Positions 16,639-26,861 of a stretch of 64,000 nt of DNA are shown here, piece by piece. A program made the translations under genes and the position numbers. The DNA comes from Wocania arenilitoris (GTDB lineage: Bacteria; Bacteroidota; Bacteroidia; Flavobacteriales; Flavobacteriaceae). Where the stretch lies: positions 186,001-250,000 of the forward strand of contig NZ_JAKKDU010000001.1 in the NCBI RefSeq assembly GCF_021728535.1. Direction: 5' to 3'. Position 1 is the first letter of the stretch, and each line of letters begins with the position of its first letter. A model generated the notes under the pieces. The model was not told where the DNA came from. It did no database searches and saw only the letters and a program-made list of their open reading frames with translations.

Positions 16639-17996
16639 TGGCAAAAGTTAAAACTTCTTTTTTTTGCCAAAGTTGTGGCAATCAATATGCTAAATGGCAA
16701 GGACAATGTACAGCTTGTAAAGAATGGAATACTATTGTTGAAGAAGTTATTCAAAAACCAGAAAAGAGTGATTGGAAATTTCCAGTATCATCAGTAAAAC
16801 GTGATTCAGTCCCATTACGAATTAAAGATATTGATGTTTCAAAAGAACCTCGATTAGACACCTTTGATGCCGAATTTAACCGTGTTTTAGGTAGCGGCAT
16901 TGTTCCAGGTTCTTTAACCTTATTAGGTGGTGAGCCTGGAATTGGGAAGAGTACATTATTGCTTCAAATTGCATTAAAATTACCTTATAAAACTTTGTAT
17001 GTTTCTGGAGAGGAAAGTCAGAAGCAAATTAAAATGCGGGCAGAACGTATTAACCCAAACAACAATAATTGTTATATTTTAACCGAAACGAAGACTCAAA
17101 ACATATTCAAGCAAATTGAAACTTTAGAACCCGATATTGTAATTATTGATTCTATTCAGACTTTACATAGTGACTATATCGAATCATCTTCAGGAAGTAT
17201 TTCTCAAATAAAACAATGTACAACCGAACTTATAAAGTTTGCTAAAGAAACAGCAACACCTGTTTTGTTAATTGGTCATATTACAAAAGATGGACATATT
17301 GCTGGACCTAAAATTTTAGAGCATATGGTAGATACGGTTTTGCAATTTGAAGGCGACCGCAATCATGTGTTTAGAATTTTGCGAGCCCATAAAAACCGCT
17401 TTGGCTCAACAAATGAATTAGGAATTTACGAAATGCAAGGTTCTGGATTACGTGAAGTTTCCAACCCCTCGGAAATTTTAATTTCTAAGAAAGATGAAGA
17501 ATTATCGGGTAATGCCATTGCAGCAACTTTAGAAGGTATGCGCCCACTAATGATAGAAGTGCAAGCTTTAGTAAGCACTGCAGTTTATGGTACGCCACAG
17601 CGAAGCGCCACAGGATTTAATGCTAAGCGCCTCAATATGTTGCTTGCTGTTTTAGAGAAACGTGCTGGTTTTAGACTTGGAGCAAAGGATGTCTTTTTAA
17701 ACATTACAGGTGGTATTACGGTAGATGACCCTGCAATAGACTTAGCTGTTGTAGCATCTATACTATCATCTAACGAAGATGTCGCTTTACAAAAAGATTT
17801 TTGCTTTGCTGCTGAGGTTGGTTTGTCTGGAGAAATCCGTCCTATACAACGTGTGGAGCAACGCATTTTAGAAGCCGAAAAATTAGGGTTTTCAACCATT
17901 TTTGTGTCTAAATACAGTAAAGTTTCTTTAAAAAACATAGCTATTAAAATTCAATTCATTTCTAAAATAGAGGATTTGATAGCGCATATAATCTGA
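16638..17996 (+). CDS. radA: DNA repair protein RadA
   Basis: This RecA-like ATPase processes recombination intermediates by promoting branch migration. It has an N-terminal zinc finger (Cys10, Cys13, Cys24, Cys27), Walker A GEPGIGKST at residues 98-106, the RadA signature KNRFG in HKNRFGSTNELG, and a C-terminal Lon-protease-like domain without the protease dyad (GGITVDDPAIDLAVVASI). At 452 aa it is full length. It is the last gene of the panC-to-radA run; its ATG shares a base with the upstream stop, so it is translationally coupled to the esterase-like gene. Confidence 0.97.
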   Translation: MAKVKTSFFCQSCGNQYAKWQGQCTACKEWNTIVEEVIQKPEKSDWKFPVSSVKRDSVPLRIKDIDVSKEPRLDTFDAEFNRVLGSGIVPGSLTLLGGEPGIGKSTLLLQIALKLPYKTLYVSGEESQKQIKMRAERINPNNNNCYILTETKTQNIFKQIETLEPDIVIIDSIQTLHSDYIESSSGSISQIKQCTTELIKFAKETATPVLLIGHITKDGHIAGPKILEHMVDTVLQFEGDRNHVFRILRAHKNRFGSTNELGIYEMQGSGLREVSNPSEILISKKDEELSGNAIAATLEGMRPLMIEVQALVSTAVYGTPQRSATGFNAKRLNMLLAVLEKRAGFRLGAKDVFLNITGGITVDDPAIDLAVVASILSSNEDVALQKDFCFAAEVGLSGEIRPIQRVEQRILEAEKLGFSTIFVSKYSKVSLKNIAIKIQFISKIEDLIAHII

Positions 17997-18352
17997 TTTT
18001 TTTTTGGTAGTGATTTTAACAATATCAAATTGGATTTTAGAAGAAAAATAGGGTACTTTGCTTTTTTAGTGTAAATATCATAAAATCAGGTTTTTACATT
18101 TTTATTCTTTATGTGGCTCAAGTAAAATAACGCTTTTTATCTGATTTATTTACATTTTGTCGAATTTTTTTTTTGATTTTTAATACTATTATAGTACTAT
18201 TGCAACATTGAATCTTGAGCCTAATATTGTCTCAAGGGCAAAGTAATTTTCCCTCACCATGTTTTTATTATAGTTAATCCATTCTACTAAAAGTACCGTT
18301 TGTAGTATTAAATTAAAAATAGAGTTTGAAATCTATTTAAAATATTTAACCT
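17997..18352. other. Intergenic region before the large T9SS protein gene
   Basis: About 356 bp, very T-rich on the plus strand. GGCTCAAG (18115-18122) is complementary to CTTGAGCC (18214-18221). The CTTGAG of the latter can pair alternatively with CTCAAG (18231-18236), so two mutually exclusive hairpins are possible in the leader of the next gene. No clear TAnnTTTG box is seen; TACCGTTTG near 18292 is a near miss. No coding frame is convincing. Confidence 0.4.
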
Positions 18353-21300
18353 ATGAAAAAAAGACTATTTTATAAAACGCTATTTGTAGCTGTATTGTTT
18401 TCTGCAAATGCCATTATGGCGCAGGATACAGATGGTGATGGTATTCAGGATTCAGTCGATGTTGATGATGATAATGATGGTATTCTAGATGCTGTAGAAT
18501 GTGGGATGGTATATAGTCTAGAAAATGTAGGAAATTCAAGTTTTGAGGAACCATCTGTTAGTAACGGAACATGGATGTTATTTCATGAAGATGATGTGCC
18601 CGGTTGGAAAACAACAGCTACTGATAAGAAAATAGAATTGTGGCGTAGTGGCTTTTTGGGGACTCCAGCTGGTCATGGCAACCAATTGGCAGAACTTAAT
18701 GCTAACCAGACAGCAGCATTATATCAAGAATTATCTATTTCTGGCGGATCGAAAATACGATGGTCGGTTAAGCATAGAGGAAGAAGAGGAACCGATGTAG
18801 CCCAAGTAAAGATTGGTAAAGATTTAGCATCAGCTTCAATAGTAGAAACCATGTCTGATGGCAAAACATCCTGGGGTACCTACACAGGTGTTTATAATGT
18901 GCCAGAGGGGCAAGATACCACCTTCTTTATTCTCGAAGCTCTAAGTACCTCATCAGGGTCAAAAACTATTGGGAATTTAATTGACGATTTTAGTATTACT
19001 ATTATAGAAGAACCGCCTTGCAATACAGATTCTGATGGAGACGGCTTTGTAGATGAGTTGGATATTGATAGTGATAATGACGGCATTCCTGATAATGTTG
19101 AAGCACAAACAACTTTAGGATATTCGCCTCCAGTCGGGGTTGTTAATACTTCAGGGCCTTATATTGGACTTTGGAGTAACTATGGAACGGGTTTAACACC
19201 TGTGGATACAGATTCTGACGGTATACCGGATTATAGAGATTTAAACAGTGACAATGATGGTTATAATGATATAGAGGAAAATGGAATGGCTAATACTAGC
19301 ACCGCTGCCGATGTGGATGATGACGGCCTTATTAACTCTTTTGAAACTAATGGAGTTAACGACAGTACTTGGGATGTGAATGAAGACATTGAAAATCCCG
19401 CAGATTTATCGATACTTCCAGATTCCGACTCCGATTTAAATACAGGTGGTGACTTAGATTATAGAGATTTATTTAACATCAATCCACCATCATCTGCTTC
19501 GGTAGATTTTGACGGGATGGATGATTTTTTGAGCGGGAATAGCATCTTAAATGGTTTAGGAGAAGTTTCTATAATGGCATGGATAAAGATAGATAAAACA
19601 AGTACAGGTGTGCCAAAAGCAACCATAATGTCCGAAGGGCTTGGTTGTAGGCTATTTGTAGAAAATGGTAATCAAATAGTTTTTGGCGTAAATACATCAG
19701 CAGGTAATTCAAAAAATGTTAATGGAGGTCAAATAAATTACGATGAGTGGCACCATGTTGCTGGAATTTTTTCTGGTAATACAGGAGAACAGATTATTTA
19801 TATTGACGGCGAACAAATTAAAAGAGACGTTAGTTCTCCTAATATAGGAGCAAGGATTTCAACTACAAATAAATGGATTGGAGATTTTGAAGTTGGACGT
19901 CTATCCAGATCTATACCTAATAGGCAATACTTTAAAGGTCAAATAGATGAAATAAGAGTTTTTAACAAGGCCCTAACCGAGTCTCAAGTTAAAGCTATGG
20001 TATATCAAGAGATTAATGCTGATTCTGAAAACATAAAAGGCTCTGTAATACCCAAAAATATTGTTGATGTGGAAACAGGGTCTACAATTTCATCGGATAA
20101 CCTTATAGCGTATTACCCAATGACTGAAATTAGCTCAAACCAAATTTTAGATTATTCTAAAAACAATAACAAGATTACAATGAATAATATAACAACCATA
20201 CAGGAGCAAACGGCTCCGATGCCTTATATAACAGATTCAAATGGGGCATGGGAATCAGAAAGCACCTGGTTGCATGGCGATGTATGGGATATAGAGCAAC
20301 TGTCAGAAAATAAAGATTGGTGTATTGTGCAAATTTCTAATAATATAGAGACCTCAAGTTCGCATAATACCTTTGGGTTGATTATAGACCATGGAAGTAC
20401 ATTAACAGTTAAAGGAAGTCATTTAATTAAAAATAGTTCGTATCTAAAATTAAATGGCGTTCTGGATTTAATGGAGGATTCGCAATTACTTCAAACGATA
20501 AATAGCGATTTAGTAACATCAGCTGATGGTAAAATTTTAAGAAGGCAAGAAGGTACTTCAAGTCTTTATAGGTACAATTATTGGGGATCTCCTGTGGGAG
20601 CAAAAGGTGTTACTGCTTTAAGTAATAACAATGCAGCTACAAACAATACAAATAATACAGCATTTACACTAGATATGATAAAAGATGAAATAGGAATTAA
20701 TTTATCATTTACTCCTAGCCATCATGAAGTTGGAAAAATTAGTTCCTATTGGTTATACACCTATATAAATGGACTATCATACTGGGATTGGGCTGTATTA
20801 GATACTAATACACCAATTGAGTCAGGAGTAGGATATACTCAAAAAGGAACAGGAAATGCAGGTTTAGAACAGCAATATACTTTTGAAGGAAAACCAAACA
20901 ATGGTACAATACTTATAAATGTTACTGATAAAGGTGGGGCGGGCTCAGTACCATCGGTTTCAAAAACGGAGTACCTTTTTGGAAATCCCTATCCATCAGC
21001 TTTAGACATCCATAAATTTATAGATGACAATGCAGGTGTAATAGATGGTTCTTTACAATTATGGCAACAATGGGCTGGAGATTCGCATCAACTTAGAGAT
21101 TATGAAGGTGGTTATGCACAAGTAAATAAATTAGGATCTATTCGAGCCTATCAATTTGTTGGTATAGAAGGACAAAACAGTGGCTCGCAAGATGGTACTT
21201 TAACACCATCAAGATATTTGCCAGTAGGTCAAGGATTTATAACCGAAATTGTTGCAGACGGAAATGTAGAATTTAATAATTCGCAACGTATTTTTATAAA

Positions 21301-22099
21301 AGAAGGTGATGCTGATGACACATACAATAACGGATCTTCATTTTTCAAAAATGAAAGCACTAAGAAACAAAACAAAAACACATCAGTAAATAATAATGAA
21401 GCAAATGAATTTAAAAAAATCCGATTAGAATTGAATTCTGTATCCGGACCAGCAACAAGAAGAGAATTGCTTTTAGGTTTTAGCGAAACAACAACAGATG
21501 GGTTTGATTACGGATATGAAGCTGAGTGTACAGATACAAACAAAAATGACTTTAATCTAAATTTCGAAGGTAAAAACATGAACATACAAGCGTATGCAGA
21601 TATTACTAGTGATAAAGTTGTGTCATTAAATTTTAAATCTTCTGGAAGTAATACATTTGAAATTAAAATGACAGAAAGTGAAGGTATAGATGCATCTCAA
21701 GAAATCTATTTAAGAGATAATTTAACAGGAGAGTATTTTGATTTAAGAGATAATACAGCATATAATTTTTCTTCAGAGCAAGGAAAGTTTAATAAAAGAT
21801 TTGAAATTGTATTTCAATCCGAACAAAAAAGCCTAAGTATTGAAGAGGATAAACACGATGCTAACTTTGTGTACTACCAAAACAACACAAATACTCTATT
21901 TGCAAAAAAATTGAGTTCACCAGTAAGTAGGTTGGCTGTTATAAATATGAAAGGGCAAATAGTTATGGAGCTTACGGATGTTCCTCAAGCAACCTTAAAT
22001 AAGGGATTAAGGTTATCAAATATGTCCACTGGAACGTATATTGTTTGTATGAGAACGGAGGATCATCAAGTAATCACTAAAAAATTTATATTTAACTAA
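18353..22099 (+). CDS. Large secreted T9SS-sorted protein with thrombospondin type 3 repeats and LamG-like domain
   Basis: This is a 1248-aa cell-surface or secreted protein with a signal peptide ending IMAQ. Thrombospondin type 3 calcium-binding repeats (DTDGDGIQDSVDVDDDNDG, then DSDGDGFVDELDIDSDNDG and DTDSDGIPDYRD) lie near residues 25-310. A concanavalin/LamG-like domain spans about 385-550 (SVDFDGMDDFLSG, GQIDEIRVFNKALTESQV). A long beta-rich region follows. The last 75 residues are a T9SS type A sorting domain (LAVINMKGQIV, LSNMSTGTYIVCM, ITKKFIFN). It is probably an adhesin or matrix protein. It stands alone, with a strong terminator right after it. Confidence 0.9.
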   Translation: MKKRLFYKTLFVAVLFSANAIMAQDTDGDGIQDSVDVDDDNDGILDAVECGMVYSLENVGNSSFEEPSVSNGTWMLFHEDDVPGWKTTATDKKIELWRSGFLGTPAGHGNQLAELNANQTAALYQELSISGGSKIRWSVKHRGRRGTDVAQVKIGKDLASASIVETMSDGKTSWGTYTGVYNVPEGQDTTFFILEALSTSSGSKTIGNLIDDFSITIIEEPPCNTDSDGDGFVDELDIDSDNDGIPDNVEAQTTLGYSPPVGVVNTSGPYIGLWSNYGTGLTPVDTDSDGIPDYRDLNSDNDGYNDIEENGMANTSTAADVDDDGLINSFETNGVNDSTWDVNEDIENPADLSILPDSDSDLNTGGDLDYRDLFNINPPSSASVDFDGMDDFLSGNSILNGLGEVSIMAWIKIDKTSTGVPKATIMSEGLGCRLFVENGNQIVFGVNTSAGNSKNVNGGQINYDEWHHVAGIFSGNTGEQIIYIDGEQIKRDVSSPNIGARISTTNKWIGDFEVGRLSRSIPNRQYFKGQIDEIRVFNKALTESQVKAMVYQEINADSENIKGSVIPKNIVDVETGSTISSDNLIAYYPMTEISSNQILDYSKNNNKITMNNITTIQEQTAPMPYITDSNGAWESESTWLHGDVWDIEQLSENKDWCIVQISNNIETSSSHNTFGLIIDHGSTLTVKGSHLIKNSSYLKLNGVLDLMEDSQLLQTINSDLVTSADGKILRRQEGTSSLYRYNYWGSPVGAKGVTALSNNNAATNNTNNTAFTLDMIKDEIGINLSFTPSHHEVGKISSYWLYTYINGLSYWDWAVLDTNTPIESGVGYTQKGTGNAGLEQQYTFEGKPNNGTILINVTDKGGAGSVPSVSKTEYLFGNPYPSALDIHKFIDDNAGVIDGSLQLWQQWAGDSHQLRDYEGGYAQVNKLGSIRAYQFVGIEGQNSGSQDGTLTPSRYLPVGQGFITEIVADGNVEFNNSQRIFIKEGDADDTYNNGSSFFKNESTKKQNKNTSVNNNEANEFKKIRLELNSVSGPATRRELLLGFSETTTDGFDYGYEAECTDTNKNDFNLNFEGKNMNIQAYADITSDKVVSLNFKSSGSNTFEIKMTESEGIDASQEIYLRDNLTGEYFDLRDNTAYNFSSEQGKFNKRFEIVFQSEQKSLSIEEDKHDANFVYYQNNTNTLFAKKLSSPVSRLAVINMKGQIVMELTDVPQATLNKGLRLSNMSTGTYIVCMRTEDHQVITKKFIFN

Positions 22100-22121
22100 T
22101 TTTGATTAAATAAAGCTATAA

Positions 22122-22150
22122 AGCCAAAACCTAGGTTTTGGCTTTTTTTA
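22122..22150 (+). terminator. Terminator of the large T9SS protein gene
   Basis: Perfect palindromic stem AGCCAAAACCT / AGGTTTTGGCT followed by a run of eight T, 22 nt after the stop codon. Confidence 0.92.
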
Positions 22151-22303
22151 TAATAAAAATTATATATAATTCCTTAAATTCGCGAACTTATAAGATTTAA
22201 GAGTAAATGAGCGCGAAAACTTTGATAATTAGTTAATTATAATTTGTGATTAATATGATTTAAAGTTTACATCTGTCCATTAAAATAAAATTAAATATAT
22301 CAG

Positions 22304-25300
22304 ATGAAATTTCCTGAATATAAAGGACTTGACTTACCAAATGTAGCTAACGAAATACTACAATATTGGCAAGAAAATAACATCTTTGAAAAAAGTGTTT
22401 CTACAAGAGAAGGCAATAAACCGTATGTGTTTTATGAAGGTCCACCATCAGCAAACGGACTTCCAGGAGTACATCACGTTTTAGCACGTGCTATTAAAGA
22501 TATTTTTCCGCGTTATAAAACCATGAAGGGTTACCAAGTTAAGCGTAAAGCAGGTTGGGATACACACGGATTACCAATTGAATTAGGTGTTGAAAAAGAA
22601 TTAGGCATTACCAAAGAAGACATTGGCAAAACAATTTCGGTTGAAGATTATAATGCTGCGTGCCGAAAAGCCGTTATGCGTTATACTGATGTATGGAACA
22701 ACCTGACTGAAAAAATGGGTTATTGGGTAGATATGGATGATCCATATATTACTTACGAACCAAAATACATGGAATCTGTTTGGTGGTTGTTAAAGCAAAT
22801 TTATAATAAAAGTTTGTTGTATAAAGGCTATACCATTCAGCCCTATTCTCCAAAAGCAGGAACAGGTTTAAGTTCGCATGAATTAAATCAGCCTGGAACC
22901 TACCAAGATGTTACCGATACTACTGTTGTCGCTCAATTTAAAGCAGATGCAAATTCATTGCCAGACTTTTTACAAAATGAAGGTGATATTTACTTTTTAG
23001 CTTGGACAACCACACCTTGGACGCTTCCAAGTAATACTGCATTAACCGTAGGCTCAAAAATTGATTATGTTTTAGTTGAAACTTATAATCAGTACACATT
23101 CGAACCTATAAATGTGGTTTTAGCAAAACCATTGGTTGCAAAACAATTTGCTGGTAAGTTCAATCAGGTTGAAGAAAAATTAGAATTATTAAATTATAAA
23201 TCAGAAGATAAAAAGATTCCTTTTTACGTTTTAAAAGAATTCAAAGGAAAAGACTTAGTTGGTATCACATACGAGCAATTATTACCTTATGCCTTACCAA
23301 ATGATAACCCTGAAAATGCATTTAGAGTTATATCTGGAGATTTTGTAACTACCGAAGATGGTACTGGAATAGTACATACAGCACCAACCTTTGGGGCCGA
23401 TGATGCTTTGGTTGCAAAACAGGCAACACCAGAAGTGCCACCGATGTTGGTAAAAGATGAGAATGATAACTTGGTACCGTTAGTAGATTTGCAAGGTAAA
23501 TTCCGTCCAGAAATGGGTGAGTTTGCAGGTAAATATGTAAAGAACGAATATTATGCTGATGGCGAAGCACCAGAGCGTTCTGTAGATGTTGAAATTGCTA
23601 TCAAATTAAAAGAAGAAAACAAAGCCTTTAAAGTTGAAAAATATAAACACAGTTACCCAAATTGTTGGCGTACCGATAAGCCTATTCTTTACTACCCGTT
23701 AGATTCTTGGTTTATAAAAGTGACCGATGTTAAGGACAGAATGCATGAGTTAAACTCAAGTATTAATTGGAAGCCAAAATCTACTGGCGAAGGGCGTTTT
23801 GGTAATTGGTTAGCTAGCGCTAACGATTGGAATTTGTCACGTTCTCGTTATTGGGGCATCCCATTGCCAATTTGGAGAACTGAAGACGGGAAAGAAGAAA
23901 TCTGTATCGGATCTGTTGAAGAATTAAAAGTCGAAATGCAAAAAGCCGTGGAGGCTGGGGTTTTCGAAGCCGATATCTTTAAAAGTTTTGAAGTTGGTAA
24001 CAACTCTGAAGAAAATTATGCTAAAATCGATTTGCATAAAAATATCGTTGACCAAATTGTATTGGTTTCAAAAAGTGGACAAAAAATGTTCCGCGAAAGC
24101 GATTTAATTGATGTTTGGTTCGATTCTGGAAGTATGCCTTATGCACAGTGGCACTATCCGTTTGAAAACCAAAATTTAATTGATAAGGGAACAACATTTC
24201 CAGCAGATTTTATAGCAGAAGGCGTCGATCAAACCCGAGGATGGTTTTATACGCTTCACGCAATTGGGACTATGGTTTTCGATTCTGTTGCCTATAAAAA
24301 TGTGGTGTCTAACGGGTTGGTGTTAGATAAAAATGGACAAAAAATGTCTAAACGTTTAGGAAATGCAGTCGACCCGTTTAAAACGTTAAGTCATTACGGC
24401 GCTGATGCTACACGTTGGTACATGATTAGCAACGCTAACCCGTGGGATAATTTAAAATTTGATTTAGAAGGTGTTGAAGAAGTAAAACGTAAGTTCTTCG
24501 GAACGCTTTACAATACCTATTCATTCTTTAGCTTATATACTAATTTAGACAAATTTAGTTACGTTGAAGCAGATATTTCTATTGATGAACGCCCAGAATT
24601 AGACCGTTGGATTTTATCAGAATTACATACCTTAATTAAAAAAGTAGATGGGTTTTATGCCGATTATGAGCCAACAAAAGCAGCACGAGCAATTTCAAAC
24701 TTTACACAAGATTATTTAAGTAATTGGTTTGTTCGTTTAAGTAGAAGACGCTTTTGGAAAGGCGATTATCAAACCGATAAAATTTCTGCATATCAAACAC
24801 TTTACACCTGTATGGAAACCATTGCTAAGTTAAGCGCACCAATTGCTCCTTTCTTTATGGATAGGTTATATTTAGATTTAAATTCGGTTACCAAAAAAGA
24901 AACATTTGAAAGTGTCCATTTAGCCAATTTCCCTGTTTATAATGAAGCTTATGTAGATAAAAGTTTAGAGCGAAAAATGGAAGCAGCTCAAACAATATCA
25001 TCATTAGTGTTATCGTTAAGAGCAAAAGAAAAGATTAAAGTACGTCAACCGCTTCAAAAAATAATGATTCCGGTTGACAATGTTCAGCAAAAAGAAGAAA
25101 TTTTAGCCGTTTCTGAACTAATAAAGCACGAAGTAAACGTAAAAGAAGTTGAGGTTTTAGATGATGCTTCAGATATATTGGTTAAGCAAATAAAACCAAA
25201 TTTTAAAGTACTAGGGCCGCGTTTTGGAAAAGATATGAAAGCTATTGCTAATGCAGTAATTAACTTTACAGGAGAAGATATTAACAAAATAGAACAAAAT

Positions 25301-25702
25301 GGTAATTTAGATATTGAAGTTAATGGAAAAAATATTACTTTAGAACGCACAGATGTAGAAATTACATCACAAGACATTGAAGGTTGGTTAGTTGCTAATG
25401 AAGGCACACTAACTGTAGCACTTGATGTAACAATAAATGACGATTTGCGAAAAGAAGGTATAGCAAGAGAATTGATTAACCGTATACAGAATTTGCGTAA
25501 AGATTCTGGGTTTGAAGTAACCGATAGAATTAATGTTTTGCTTCAAAAAGACACAAATATTGAAAAAGCTGTAAACCACAATGTCGAATATATTAAAACA
25601 GAAACCTTAACCGAAGAATTAGAAATTATTGATCGAGTAGATAATGGTATAGAAATTGCCTTTGATGATGTAAGAACCAAATTATTTATTCAAAAACATT
25701 AA
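22304..25702 (+). CDS. ileS: Isoleucine-tRNA ligase
   Basis: This 1132-aa class I aminoacyl-tRNA synthetase charges tRNA-Ile and edits valine. The HIGH-type motif PGVHH is at residues 54-58 after YEGPPSANG. The editing (CP1) domain contains WTTTPWTLPSNTAL and GTGIVHTAPTFGADD. KMSKR lies near residue 680 in NGQKMSKRLGNAVDPF. The anticodon-binding domain and a long C-terminal extension follow, giving the longer ~1100-residue form rather than the ~940-residue E. coli form. It is followed after 6 nt by a TraR/DksA-like gene. Confidence 0.97.
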   Translation: MKFPEYKGLDLPNVANEILQYWQENNIFEKSVSTREGNKPYVFYEGPPSANGLPGVHHVLARAIKDIFPRYKTMKGYQVKRKAGWDTHGLPIELGVEKELGITKEDIGKTISVEDYNAACRKAVMRYTDVWNNLTEKMGYWVDMDDPYITYEPKYMESVWWLLKQIYNKSLLYKGYTIQPYSPKAGTGLSSHELNQPGTYQDVTDTTVVAQFKADANSLPDFLQNEGDIYFLAWTTTPWTLPSNTALTVGSKIDYVLVETYNQYTFEPINVVLAKPLVAKQFAGKFNQVEEKLELLNYKSEDKKIPFYVLKEFKGKDLVGITYEQLLPYALPNDNPENAFRVISGDFVTTEDGTGIVHTAPTFGADDALVAKQATPEVPPMLVKDENDNLVPLVDLQGKFRPEMGEFAGKYVKNEYYADGEAPERSVDVEIAIKLKEENKAFKVEKYKHSYPNCWRTDKPILYYPLDSWFIKVTDVKDRMHELNSSINWKPKSTGEGRFGNWLASANDWNLSRSRYWGIPLPIWRTEDGKEEICIGSVEELKVEMQKAVEAGVFEADIFKSFEVGNNSEENYAKIDLHKNIVDQIVLVSKSGQKMFRESDLIDVWFDSGSMPYAQWHYPFENQNLIDKGTTFPADFIAEGVDQTRGWFYTLHAIGTMVFDSVAYKNVVSNGLVLDKNGQKMSKRLGNAVDPFKTLSHYGADATRWYMISNANPWDNLKFDLEGVEEVKRKFFGTLYNTYSFFSLYTNLDKFSYVEADISIDERPELDRWILSELHTLIKKVDGFYADYEPTKAARAISNFTQDYLSNWFVRLSRRRFWKGDYQTDKISAYQTLYTCMETIAKLSAPIAPFFMDRLYLDLNSVTKKETFESVHLANFPVYNEAYVDKSLERKMEAAQTISSLVLSLRAKEKIKVRQPLQKIMIPVDNVQQKEEILAVSELIKHEVNVKEVEVLDDASDILVKQIKPNFKVLGPRFGKDMKAIANAVINFTGEDINKIEQNGNLDIEVNGKNITLERTDVEITSQDIEGWLVANEGTLTVALDVTINDDLRKEGIARELINRIQNLRKDSGFEVTDRINVLLQKDTNIEKAVNHNVEYIKTETLTEELEIIDRVDNGIEIAFDDVRTKLFIQKH

Positions 25703-25708
25703 AAAACT

Positions 25709-26086
25709 ATGGCAGATAATAACGTAAGATATTCAGATGCTGATTTAGCAAAATTTAAAGCACTGATAATAGAAAAAATAGAAAAAGCAAAACACGATTT
25801 AGAGCTTATTAAAAGCGCGTATATGAACGACCATAATAATGGAACAGAAGATACATCGCCAACATTTAAAGCTTTTGACGAGGGTAGTGCAGTAATGAGT
25901 AAAGAGTCGAATTCGCAATTAGCTATTCGTCAAGAAAAATTTATTCGTGATTTAAAAAATGCATTAATTAGAATTGAAAATAAAACTTACGGTGTTTGTA
26001 GAGTTACGGGCAAACTAATTAATAAAAAACGATTAGAACTTGTTCCACACGCTACACTAAGTATTGAAGCTAAAAACATGCAGTAA
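25709..26086 (+). CDS. TraR/DksA family protein with degenerate zinc finger
   Basis: The 125-aa product has a coiled-coil N-terminus (residues 12-90, rich in K, E and I/L) and a C-terminal YGVCRVTGKLINKKRLELVPHAT, the DksA/TraR zinc-finger context. Only Cys97 of the four expected zinc cysteines is present: the second reads Thr, and the distal pair is gone. It may still insert its coiled coil in the RNA polymerase secondary channel, but without a structural zinc. It is sandwiched between ileS and lspA; a terminator follows, so it probably shares the ileS transcript. Confidence 0.88.
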   Translation: MADNNVRYSDADLAKFKALIIEKIEKAKHDLELIKSAYMNDHNNGTEDTSPTFKAFDEGSAVMSKESNSQLAIRQEKFIRDLKNALIRIENKTYGVCRVTGKLINKKRLELVPHATLSIEAKNMQ

Positions 26087-26105
26087 TTATTTCAACTATA
26101 TTATT

Positions 26106-26138
26106 AAAACGTCTCGCTTTTGTGTCGAGACGTTTTTT
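26106..26138 (+). terminator. Terminator after the ileS-dksA-like unit
   Basis: Stem AAAACGTCTCG / CGAGACGTTTT with a 9-nt loop, then continuing T residues. It ends 12 nt before the lspA ATG, so lspA must have its own start signal or rely on read-through. Confidence 0.88.
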
Positions 26139-26150
26139 ATTTAAAACCTC

Positions 26151-26777
26151 ATGTCGTTAAAAAAATCCATTATACTAATCATTATAATTTTGCTAATCGA
26201 TCAGATAAGTAAGATTTATATAAAAACCCATTTTGCACTTCAGGATAGTGTTACCGTTTTTAGCTGGTTTAAAATATATTTTATAGAAAACGATGGAATG
26301 GCTTGGGGTACAAAAATTAGCGATTTTGTCTCGTTTATAAATGATCGAACTGCAAAAGTAGCACTAACACTATTTAGAATTGTTGCTATTTTTGGAATTG
26401 GGTATTGGTTATATGATGTTGTTAAAAAGAATAGCCCTAAAGTATTAATATTAGCTATTGCATTAATTTTTGCTGGCGCTTTAGGTAATATTATCGATTC
26501 AGTTTTTTACGGTATTTTATTTGACGATAGTTATGCTCAAATCGCTACGTTTTTACCAGAATCTGGTGGTTATGATGCTTTGCTTCATGGCAAGGTAGTA
26601 GATATGTTATATTTCCCTTTGTGGGAAGGTTATTTACCAGAATGGCTGCCTTTTAAAGGCGGTGAATACTTTGTCTTTTTTAACCCCGTATTCAATATTG
26701 CAGATATGGCAATAAGCACTGGATTTATTATGCTAATTGTTTTTAATAAGAAGGCGTTTAAGAAGAAAGAATCTTAA
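26151..26777 (+). CDS. lspA: Lipoprotein signal peptidase (signal peptidase II)
   Basis: This inner-membrane aspartyl protease removes signal peptides from diacylated prolipoproteins; many lipoproteins in this window are likely substrates. It shows the family signatures ENDGMAWG near residue 46, GNIIDSVFYG (catalytic Asp116) and FNPVFNIADMAIS (catalytic Asp185). At 208 aa it is longer than E. coli LspA (164 aa), mainly through the loop between the catalytic residues, as is usual in Bacteroidota. The start lies just downstream of a strong terminator. Confidence 0.96.
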   Translation: MSLKKSIILIIIILLIDQISKIYIKTHFALQDSVTVFSWFKIYFIENDGMAWGTKISDFVSFINDRTAKVALTLFRIVAIFGIGYWLYDVVKKNSPKVLILAIALIFAGALGNIIDSVFYGILFDDSYAQIATFLPESGGYDALLHGKVVDMLYFPLWEGYLPEWLPFKGGEYFVFFNPVFNIADMAISTGFIMLIVFNKKAFKKKES

Positions 26778-26861
26778 ATTATCTTTAAGTAAGTGTTTTT
26801 CTACTTAAAGAGGATTTCCTATATTTAATCTTTAATAATATTCTTTGTAACCCCTCAAATA

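Noticed and set aside
17585-17938. Open frame of 117 codons opposite radA
   Set aside because: It lies wholly inside radA on the other strand, and radA has full family motifs; the antisense product has no recognisable features.
18185-18205. TACTATTATAGTACTATT as a palindromic binding site
   Set aside because: The symmetry is imperfect and the sequence is nearly all A and T, so chance is a sufficient explanation.
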